Positions 7,751 to 14,665 of a DNA stretch of 37,093 nucleotides are shown in pieces. Position 1 is the stretch's first letter. Every line of letters starts with the position of its first letter. Position numbers and translations under genes: made by a program. Where the stretch lies: assembly GCA_902826305.1 (NCBI GenBank), contig CADEEH010000040.1, forward strand, positions 1-37,093, given 5' to 3'. Below the pieces are notes generated by a model. The model searched no databases and was not told where the DNA came from. It was given only the letters and a program-made list of their open reading frames with translations. This stretch comes from an uncultured Burkholderiales bacterium. Lineage in GTDB: Bacteria; Pseudomonadota; Gammaproteobacteria; Burkholderiales; Burkholderiaceae_E.

Positions 7751-7786
7751 AAAAAACAAAACCGCCGGGGGTTCAGGCCGGCGGTT
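7751..7786 (-). terminator. Intrinsic terminator in the aroG leader (attenuator)
   Basis: On the minus strand the transcript reads AACCGCCGG, a nine-base loop, CCGGCGGTT, then TTGTTTTTT. The 9-bp stem is perfect (7760-7768 with 7778-7786) and the U-rich run covers 7751-7759. It lies 35 bp upstream of the aroG ATG and 24 bp after the leader peptide stop, so it would end transcription before aroG. Confidence 0.92.
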
Positions 7787-7810
7787 GCATTCGGTTCGGG
7801 TTGCTCGCTG

Positions 7811-7891
7811 CTACGAACGCGCTCCCTTCACCCACCGCCGGCAGCAGGCAAAGTAGAAATGGAAGAACCAGAAGTCGCGGGTGCGAAGCAT
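7811..7891 (-). CDS. Aromatic-rich leader peptide of aroG (26 aa)
   Basis: A 26-codon open frame from ATG at 7891 to TAG at 7811-7813. It starts MLRTRD, continues with FWFFHFYF (residues 7-14) and contains a further Trp at 20. Eight of its 26 residues are aromatic (five Phe, two Trp, one Tyr), and seven of them lie in one eight-residue block. Such composition is not expected by chance and is the hallmark of an attenuation leader peptide. The ribosome site is weak. A TAGACT -10-like box overlaps the region just upstream, so the message may begin at or near the ATG. The product itself probably has no function beyond sensing charged tRNA. Confidence 0.85.
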   Translation of the reverse strand: MLRTRDFWFFHFYFACCRRWVKGARS

Positions 7892-7982
7892 CCGGCAAGT
7901 CTAATGCGGCCCGTGCGCTGAACGCAACCCGGGGCGCGGCGGAGCCGCAACGCAGCCGGCTGCTGCCGGGTGCCGGCCCGGC

Positions 7983-9446
7983 TTATGCCCCCGTGCCGCC
8001 CACCGTCAGGCCCTCGATCCGCATCGTCGGCTGGCCAACCCCGACCGGCACGCTCTGGCCGTCCTTGCCGCAGGTGCCGACACCGGAATCGAGCCGCATG
8101 TCGTTGCCGATCATCGTGACCCGGGTCAGCGCGTCCGGGCCGTTGCCGATGATCGTCGCGCCCTTGACCGGATACTTGACCTGGCCCTTCTCGACCCAGT
8201 AGGCCTCCGAGGCCGAGAACACGAACTTGCCGTTGGTGATGTCGACCTGGCCACCGCCGAAGTTGACCGCGTACAGGCCGCGGTCGATCGAGGCGACGAT
8301 CTCGCGCGGATCCTTGTCGCCGTTCAGCATGCAGGTGTTGGTCATCCGCGGCATCGGCAGGTGCGCGAACGACTCGCGGCGACCGTTGCCGGTGACCGGC
8401 ACCTTCATCAGCCGCGCATTCAGCGTGTCCTGCAGGTAGCCGCGCAGCACACCGTCCTCGATCAGCACATTGCACTGGGACGGATTGCCCTCGTCGTCGA
8501 TGTTCAGCGACCCGCGCCGATCGGTCATCGTCCCGTCGTCGACGACGGTGACGCCCTTGGCGGCGACCCGTTGCCCGACCCGGCCGGCGAACGCCGACGA
8601 CCCCTTGCGGTTGAAGTCACCTTCGAGGCCGTGGCCGATCGCTTCGTGCAGCAGGATGCCCGGCCAGCCCGGGCCGAGCACGACGGTCATCGTGCCGGCC
8701 GGTGCCGGCCGCGATTCGAGATTGACCAGCGCGCCGTCGACCGCCTCGCGCACGTAGCGTTCGATCGTCGCCTCGTCGAACGTCTCCAGCGCGAAACGGC
8801 CGCCGCCGCCGCTGCTCCCCTGCTCGCGACGGCCGTCCTGCTCGGCGATCACCGTCACCGACAGACGCACCAGCGGGCGCACGTCGGCCGCCATCACACC
8901 GTCGGAGCGGGCCACCAGCACGACATCGTATTCGGCCGCCAGGCCGGCCATCACCTGGCGCACCCGCGGGTCCCTGGCACGCGCCAGTTTCTCGACGCGA
9001 TTGAGCAGTGCCACCTTGCGTTCGGCCTCCAGGCCCAGGATCGGATCATCGGTGCCGTACAGCGCCCGACCGTGGGACGGCTTCATCGTGCCGGCGACCT
9101 TGACCCGCCCGGCACCGCGCGCGGCGATCGTCCGCGTGGCACGGGCCGCCGACAGCAGTGCATTGGCATTGATCTCGTCCGAATAGGCGAACGCGGTCTT
9201 GTCCCCGATCACCGAGCGCACACCGACGCCCTGGTCGATCGAGAAGCTGCCGGACTTGACGATGCCCTCCTCCAGGCTCCAGCCCTCGCTGCGGGTGAAC
9301 TGGAAATACAGATCGGCATAGTCGACCTTGTGCTCGAACGCCTCGGCCAGCGCCCGCGTCAGGTCGCGTTCATCCAGGCCGAACGGTTCGAGCAGCACAC
9401 CACGGGCGATCTGCAGGCGGTCGAAGGGGGCGGCGGACAAGTCCAT
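7983..9446 (-). CDS. tldD: TldD metalloprotease
   Basis: A 487-residue cytosolic protein of the TldD/PmbA (U62) family. With its partner TldE (PmbA) it forms a heterodimeric protease that trims unfolded peptides, for example microcin B17 precursor and CcdA. The zinc site HEAIGH is at 267-272, followed by GLEGDF; Cys459 in GVGTCGKDG is the conserved downstream cysteine expected as third metal ligand. The length is normal for TldD. AGGAG ten bases upstream supports the start at 9446. It follows the nitrilase gene with a 67-bp gap and yhdP before that, a row often kept together in proteobacteria. The tldE/pmbA partner is not in this window. Confidence 0.97.
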   Translation of the reverse strand: MDLSAAPFDRLQIARGVLLEPFGLDERDLTRALAEAFEHKVDYADLYFQFTRSEGWSLEEGIVKSGSFSIDQGVGVRSVIGDKTAFAYSDEINANALLSAARATRTIAARGAGRVKVAGTMKPSHGRALYGTDDPILGLEAERKVALLNRVEKLARARDPRVRQVMAGLAAEYDVVLVARSDGVMAADVRPLVRLSVTVIAEQDGRREQGSSGGGGRFALETFDEATIERYVREAVDGALVNLESRPAPAGTMTVVLGPGWPGILLHEAIGHGLEGDFNRKGSSAFAGRVGQRVAAKGVTVVDDGTMTDRRGSLNIDDEGNPSQCNVLIEDGVLRGYLQDTLNARLMKVPVTGNGRRESFAHLPMPRMTNTCMLNGDKDPREIVASIDRGLYAVNFGGGQVDITNGKFVFSASEAYWVEKGQVKYPVKGATIIGNGPDALTRVTMIGNDMRLDSGVGTCGKDGQSVPVGVGQPTMRIEGLTVGGTGA

Positions 9447-9513
9447 CGTGGGGAGACTCCTGACTGGGCGGCGAAACGGTGGTGATACGACCTGGGGACG
9501 ACCTGGAAACGGC

Positions 9514-10383
9514 CTAGAGCGCCCGGTGCATCAGGGCCGGCAGGCTCGCGCGCACCTCGGCGATCCGGGCGGCCTGGATCTCTCCGACCACTATACCCTC
9601 GCCTTCGGGCAGCACGGCCAAGACCTCGCCCCAGGGATCGACCAGCATCGAATGGCCGAAGGTCCGGCGGCCGTTCACATGCCGGCCGCCCTGCGCCGGG
9701 GCGAGCAGGTAACACTGGTTCTCGATCGCACGTGCCTTGAGCAGTGTCTCCCAGTGGGCGCTGCCGGTGGTGTGGGTGAACGCCGACGGGACGACGATCA
9801 GATCGACCGGCGACAGATTGCGATAAAGCTCGGGGAAGCGCAGGTCGTAGCAGATCGACAGCCCGACGCGCAGGCCGTGGCGGAAACCGGCCGCCGCGAT
9901 CGCCGGCGCTTCCAGGTCGACCGCCACCGGGGTGCGGCCGGCCAGGATGGTCACCGACTCGTCGAACTTCTCGTCGCCCTTGCGCAGCCCGAACAGGTGG
10001 ATCTTGTCGTAACGTGCGAGCCGGGTGCCGTCCGGGCCGTAGACCAGCGACGAGTTGTAGACCTTGTGCGGCACCGGGCAGGCGAGCGGAATCGTGCCGG
10101 CGAGCAGGAACACCCGATGATCGCGTGCGATCTGCGCGACCGCGCGCTGGATCGGCCCGTCGCCGTCGGCTTCGCGCCGATGGACCTTGTCGCTGTCCTG
10201 CCGGCCCATCAGGCAGAAGTACTCGGGCAACGCCACCACTGTCGCGCCCTGCGCGGCCGCCTCGGCGACCAGCCGGCCGGCGGTCGCCAGGTTCTCATCG
10301 ACGTCCGGGGTCGATACGAACTGCGCGGCCGCCACCCGCAGTGGCGTCGGGGACGAAACAGGAGCTGCAGGATCGGTTGCCAT
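9514..10383 (-). CDS. Carbon-nitrogen hydrolase (Nit1-like, probable deaminated glutathione amidase)
   Basis: A 289-residue cytosolic amidase of the nitrilase superfamily. The Glu-Lys-Cys catalytic triad is visible: Glu54 in LPEYF, Lys127 in YDKIHLF and Cys178 in SICYDLRFPE. The sequence resembles the Nit1/YbeM branch, whose members hydrolyse deaminated glutathione, a side product of transaminases; this substrate is from family knowledge and not proven here. It sits between yhdP and tldD on the same strand. The ATG at 10383 lacks a strong ribosome site, and the 114-bp gap to yhdP is filled with short tandem repeats, so its translation signals may have been reshaped. Confidence 0.92.
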   Translation of the reverse strand: MATDPAAPVSSPTPLRVAAAQFVSTPDVDENLATAGRLVAEAAAQGATVVALPEYFCLMGRQDSDKVHRREADGDGPIQRAVAQIARDHRVFLLAGTIPLACPVPHKVYNSSLVYGPDGTRLARYDKIHLFGLRKGDEKFDESVTILAGRTPVAVDLEAPAIAAAGFRHGLRVGLSICYDLRFPELYRNLSPVDLIVVPSAFTHTTGSAHWETLLKARAIENQCYLLAPAQGGRHVNGRRTFGHSMLVDPWGEVLAVLPEGEGIVVGEIQAARIAEVRASLPALMHRAL

Positions 10384-10396
10384 CGGTTGCCGTGAG

Positions 10397-10505
10397 CGTT
10401 CGGAAGGTGACGTTCGGAAGGTGCGAGCGGGAATAACCGGGGGATGTGCGACAGGGGGATGTGGGACAGGGGGATGTGCGGTCAGTTCAGTGTGCGATCA
10501 GTTCA
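10397..10505. repeat. Three adjacent short tandem repeats between nitrilase gene and yhdP
   Basis: Three different tandem duplications fill this gap. Two 14-bp units CGTTCGGAAGGTGM lie at 10397-10410 and 10411-10424. Three 15-bp units of type GGGGGATGTGCGACA lie at 10439-10453, 10454-10468 and 10469-10483. Two 16-bp units (10474-10489 and 10490-10505; 14 of 16 identical) end inside yhdP and include its stop codon (10498-10500). They look like replication-slippage products. Confidence 0.85.
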
Positions 10506-13500
10506 ACACGCGGTTTTCTTCCTCGGTGACGATCTCGCGCTTCTTCTCGCTGACCTTCGGATCGGCCCACGAGCCGCTGACCTCGTAGTGATAGGTGAAG
10601 AAATCCTGCAGCGGCTGGCGCAGCACCATCTGCGCGATGAACGATCCCAGGCCCACGGCCGGATTGGCCACCGCCGCATAGGCCAGCGAGGCCAGCCCGG
10701 CGTTGAGTTCGGGGCGCACCTCGATCTGCAACGCCTGCGACTCCTTGGCGATGTCGGCCTGGCCGCGGATCTGCACCCGCGCCTGCACACCCCGCATCTG
10801 CATGTTGTCGGTGCGGGCGACCCCGCCGTCGATCGCGACGTCCGAGTGGATCGAGTCGAACGCGAACCCCTCGGCGAAGATGTCGCGGAAGTCCAGTGAC
10901 AGCCGCCGGGGCAGCGACTGCAGATTGACGACACTGATCAGCTTGGCGATGCCCGGATCGGTCTTCAGGAACTGGCCGCCGCCCATGTCCAGCCGCAGCT
11001 TGCCGCCGAGTGATCCGTAGTCGAGCGTGATCGGCGATCCGTTCCAGGACACGCTGCCGCCGAGCTTGCCCTCGCCACCCTTCAACACGTCCTTCTGTCC
11101 GAACGCGGCCAGCAGCCCGCCGGCATCGCCCATCACCAGATCGAAATCGAGTGACGTCTGGCTGATGCCGTGGCGCTCGGCCCCGCTGCGACGCGTGGCC
11201 CACGAACCGGTCGCACGCAGCGTGCCGGCGGGATGCACGAGATGCAGCTCCTCGAGTTTCCAGATCGGCGCCTGCGCCTCGGCGCTGTTGGTCGCCTTCA
11301 GCGTCAGTGATCCCAGCCGATGATCGTTGAGGATGAACTCCTCGGCGGCGATGTCCAGGCCGGGCAGGCTCGCCGGCGAGGTGTCGAGCAATGTCTCGAC
11401 CTCGGAGGCACGCGACTTCGGGATCTCGAGGCGGCCGAAGCGCGCGACCAGCGTGCCCGCCTTCTGCCCGATCGCCGCATCGCGCCAGTTGAAGAAGCCG
11501 TTGACCTCGCGCGACGCGATGTTCGCGCGCCAGAAGCCGCCGACACGCGAGGCGCCGAACACCACGTCGTGCAGTTCCTTGCTGGCGATGCGCACCTTCG
11601 CCGACAGCGCGGTCATCGAGGTCGGCAGCAGCGTGAAACCCGGCGCGAAGATGCCGTTGCCGCCGTTGCCCGCCCCGGGCACGGGATCCGCGGCAAGCAC
11701 GGTCCGCCACGCATCGACGTCGAGCTCCGGCCGGTTGACGAACAGCGCAAATCCCGAGTCCTGCATCTGCGGCTCGCCGTTGATCGCGAACGCGCCGCGT
11801 GTCACCAGCATCCGCTGCGACTGCGGATCACGGCGGCGCTCGAACACCCCGCGCAGGTCGTCGCGCACCGAGATCCGGATATGGTCGACCGTGGCCCGCG
11901 CGTCACCGACCGTCGGCGCGCTGACCTCGATCCTGAGCGGCCAGTTCGCCTCGGCCGGCTTGGTGACCGGCGGCGGCAGTGCACTGGAGACACCGACGAG
12001 ATCGCTGTCGATGACCAGCGTCGCACCGCGGCGGGTCGTCTCCAGCGTCGCGCGATACGCGGCGCTGCCGTCGACCTTCTGCATCACCGGATGTTCGATC
12101 ATCTCGCGCAGGGCCTCGGCGGTCGCGGTGCCTTCGGCGCGCAGCTGGAAGCGCCCGGGCTCCGGTGTCTGCGCGTCGGCCTTGATCGGACCGCCGAGGA
12201 ACTGGGCCTGCACCCCACGCAACTCGATGCCGCGCTCGGAGAAGTCGAGCCGTCCGCTGACCTTGTCGAACGGCGGCAAGCCCGGCTGCAACTGCAGGTC
12301 GTTGCCCGCGAGCTGGACCGTGCCCGCGATCCGCATCTGGTCCTTCTGCTTGAGCGGCAGGTCCAGCCGGAGCTGGAGCCTGGCCGGCCCCTGCACCCGG
12401 GTATCCGCGGTGAAGTCATCGATCCGCTCGTGGATCGGACTCTGGTTCACGTAACGGATCATGTCCTGGGCCGGCCCGACGCCCTCGCCGTCGATGCGCA
12501 ACTGCGCCTGTTCGAAGTCCGCGATCTTCGCGCTCACCGCGCTCAGCGCGACGCCGTAGACCTGCGCCGACTTGATCGCCATGTCCATGCCGATCCGTTC
12601 GATCACCACATCGCCGTTGATCGCCTGGATCGGCGGCCAGTCCGGCACGTAGGCCAGGCCACCGTCGCGCACCTTGGCGACGACCTTGAACTGACCCCGC
12701 GCGGGATCGACGAACGGGTAGTCGAACAGGTCACCCTTGACGACGAACTGCACGTCGTCGGAGCGGCCGGCGGTGATCGCACGCCCTACCCACTCGCGCA
12801 CGTCCTGCGCGAGCCGGATCGGCAGGTATCGCGCGACCTTGGTCGCGTCGGCGCGGGTGAGCCGACCCTGCAGGTCGAGCACGCCGGGCCCGCGCTGCGC
12901 ATTGCGCCAGGTCCCCCGGGCGCTGCCCGCCGCATCGGCATTGGCGAATTTCAGCTCCTCCAGGGTCACCGCCACCTGGGGCGCGCGGCCCTCGGCCGCC
13001 GGCGGATCGACCTTCCAGCGTGCCCGCGCGGCAAGCTGATCGAACGGCACCCGCGCTTCGGCGAACACGCCGGGGAACGTCAGCGCGGACCCGTCACCGC
13101 GCACCTCGAGTGATCCACCCTCCTGGTCGAGCCGCACCGTGCCGCCGAGGTTCGCGAACGACGGCATCCGGGGCCGGCGCGACTGGGGCGTCTGCCGCTC
13201 GATCTCCGCCGGGTCGAGGTCGTCGGCGACCTGCACGCCGAGTCCGCTGAACTGCGCCTCGCCGTTGTAGCGCCACGGCGAGTCCGCGTCGACCCGTTGC
13301 CACTGCGCGCTGACCGCCCCGATGCGTCCGGACGCGGTCAGGCGCTCGAGGATCGGCGGCGGCGACTGCGGCCAGCGGATGCGCCGCAGCGCGTCGAGCA
13401 CCGCGGCCGCATCGACCGTCTGCCACTGCATGCGGCCCGACAACATCCGGCCCTGCGCATCGAGGCCGACTTCCTGCGGGCCCTGCGCGGTCAACGCGAA

Positions 13501-14529
13501 TCCACGGCCGTCGTCGAACGTCAGTGCCGGCACCGTCACCTGGATCGCCCCGTCGCGCTGGCGGACCATCTGCGCGGTGCCCGTCGCCTGCGCGAACGAC
13601 GGCAACGCGGTGCGTGCGTTCCAGTCCACGTCGCGCAGCGCGAAGCGCACCTGCGCATCGTCGATCCGCCCGGCGCCGAAGGTGACCCACGACATCAGGT
13701 CGCCGCTGGCGCGCTCCAGCGGCAGATCCTCGAGTTGCAGCAGCCGGGCGATCGGCCGCCAGGCCGCGCCGGCGGTCTCCGCGTAGGCCTCGCCCCGCCA
13801 GCGCGTGATGTCGGACGCCCGCGCGCCCGCGTCCAGGTAGGCATCGGCCGACAGCCGCAGGCCCGCGGCCAGCGAGGGCACTTCACCGATCCGAAGCGAC
13901 AGCGTGTGGCGGTCGCCGTACCCGTCCAGGTCCAGGTCGACGCGTTCGAATTCGGCCTCGAGTCCGCGGGTGCGATCCAGGAAGCGGACCCGGGCGCGGT
14001 CGATCCGGATCGCACGCTGCGCGAGCAGCAGATCGAGCCCGCCGCCTTCACCCGGCGCATCCAGGTCGATCGGCAGGCCACCGACACGAAGCTGGCGCAC
14101 ACCGGTGCGTTCGACGATCAGCTGCGGTCCGGTCATCAGCAACGAGGCCAGGCGCAACTCGCGCATCGCGAAGCTGCGCAGCGACAGCACCGCGGTCGCC
14201 TCGTCGACCCGGAACTCGGGTGCCGTCTCGTCGGCGCCCACCGACAGGTCGTGGAGCGTCAACCGGGGCCGCAACCCGTCGAAGCCGGTTTCGATCCGGC
14301 CCAGCCGTACCGGCTGGCCACTCAGTTGCGACAACTCGCGTTCGATGCGCGGCCGCCAGTCGTCGAGGTTCGGCCAGACGTAATAACGGAAACCCAGATA
14401 CCCCAGGCCGAGCGCGAAATATCCCGCGAGCAGCAGCCACAAGACCATCCGAACCAGCACACGCAGCCAGCCGGTCGATGCGATCGGGGTGGTGCCGGCG
14501 GCGGGGGATGGCGAGGGAATCTTGAACAT
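10498..14529 (-). CDS. yhdP: YhdP family AsmA-like envelope lipid-transport protein
   Basis: A very large 1343-residue protein with one N-terminal transmembrane helix (about 22-48, LVRMVLWLLLAGYFALGLGY) and a long beta-rich periplasmic body. It carries the DUF3971 / AsmA-like C-terminal pattern (for example GEGKLGGSVSWNGSP and a terminal segment ending FFTYHYEVSGSWADPKV). In E. coli, YhdP with TamB and YdbH moves phospholipids to the outer membrane; that role is inferred here from family and size. It heads the yhdP-nitrilase-tldD row and is divergent from glnE (136-bp gap). The start at 14529 places the helix correctly. No truncation or frameshift is seen over 4 kb. Confidence 0.93.
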   Translation of the reverse strand: MFKIPSPSPAAGTTPIASTGWLRVLVRMVLWLLLAGYFALGLGYLGFRYYVWPNLDDWRPRIERELSQLSGQPVRLGRIETGFDGLRPRLTLHDLSVGADETAPEFRVDEATAVLSLRSFAMRELRLASLLMTGPQLIVERTGVRQLRVGGLPIDLDAPGEGGGLDLLLAQRAIRIDRARVRFLDRTRGLEAEFERVDLDLDGYGDRHTLSLRIGEVPSLAAGLRLSADAYLDAGARASDITRWRGEAYAETAGAAWRPIARLLQLEDLPLERASGDLMSWVTFGAGRIDDAQVRFALRDVDWNARTALPSFAQATGTAQMVRQRDGAIQVTVPALTFDDGRGFALTAQGPQEVGLDAQGRMLSGRMQWQTVDAAAVLDALRRIRWPQSPPPILERLTASGRIGAVSAQWQRVDADSPWRYNGEAQFSGLGVQVADDLDPAEIERQTPQSRRPRMPSFANLGGTVRLDQEGGSLEVRGDGSALTFPGVFAEARVPFDQLAARARWKVDPPAAEGRAPQVAVTLEELKFANADAAGSARGTWRNAQRGPGVLDLQGRLTRADATKVARYLPIRLAQDVREWVGRAITAGRSDDVQFVVKGDLFDYPFVDPARGQFKVVAKVRDGGLAYVPDWPPIQAINGDVVIERIGMDMAIKSAQVYGVALSAVSAKIADFEQAQLRIDGEGVGPAQDMIRYVNQSPIHERIDDFTADTRVQGPARLQLRLDLPLKQKDQMRIAGTVQLAGNDLQLQPGLPPFDKVSGRLDFSERGIELRGVQAQFLGGPIKADAQTPEPGRFQLRAEGTATAEALREMIEHPVMQKVDGSAAYRATLETTRRGATLVIDSDLVGVSSALPPPVTKPAEANWPLRIEVSAPTVGDARATVDHIRISVRDDLRGVFERRRDPQSQRMLVTRGAFAINGEPQMQDSGFALFVNRPELDVDAWRTVLAADPVPGAGNGGNGIFAPGFTLLPTSMTALSAKVRIASKELHDVVFGASRVGGFWRANIASREVNGFFNWRDAAIGQKAGTLVARFGRLEIPKSRASEVETLLDTSPASLPGLDIAAEEFILNDHRLGSLTLKATNSAEAQAPIWKLEELHLVHPAGTLRATGSWATRRSGAERHGISQTSLDFDLVMGDAGGLLAAFGQKDVLKGGEGKLGGSVSWNGSPITLDYGSLGGKLRLDMGGGQFLKTDPGIAKLISVVNLQSLPRRLSLDFRDIFAEGFAFDSIHSDVAIDGGVARTDNMQMRGVQARVQIRGQADIAKESQALQIEVRPELNAGLASLAYAAVANPAVGLGSFIAQMVLRQPLQDFFTYHYEVSGSWADPKVSEKKREIVTEEENRVLN

Positions 14530-14617
14530 CGTCTCGTGGATTTCCGGCCTGTTGCCGAGCCACCGACCGGTGTGCCGGCCGGTGGGATCGCGGCAGGCGG
14601 CCCGGTTAGACTTGTGA

Positions 14618-14632
14618 GGCGGTGCAACCGCC
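14618..14632. other. Short perfect inverted repeat in the yhdP/glnE divergent gap
   Basis: GGCGGT (14618-14623) and ACCGCC (14627-14632) separated by GCA. It could be an operator or an RNA hairpin in the glnE leader. Evidence is limited to the symmetry and position. Confidence 0.3.
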
Positions 14633-14665
14633 GCGAAGCCCTGTCTCTAGGATACCGCTTTCGCC

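Larger units (their letters stand above)
7751..7891 (-). promoter_or_regulatory. Predicted aromatic amino acid attenuator controlling aroG
   Basis: The region holds a leader peptide (7811-7891) and a terminator (7751-7786). The terminator's 5' arm, ACCGCCGG, is complementary to CCGGCGGT within the leader codons (minus strand of 7834-7841), so an antiterminator can form instead. When Phe/Tyr/Trp-tRNA is scarce, a ribosome stalled in the aromatic run (7850-7873) would leave CCGGCGGT free to pair and aroG would be read. A ribosome reaching the stop would mask that segment and let the terminator form. The parts are read directly from the sequence; the mechanism is inferred from the classical trp/phe attenuators. 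Confidence 0.82.

Noticed and set aside
11320-13113. Plus-strand open frame of about 600 codons inside yhdP
   Set aside because: Shadow of the YhdP gene; composition is dominated by Arg, Asp and His with no motif.
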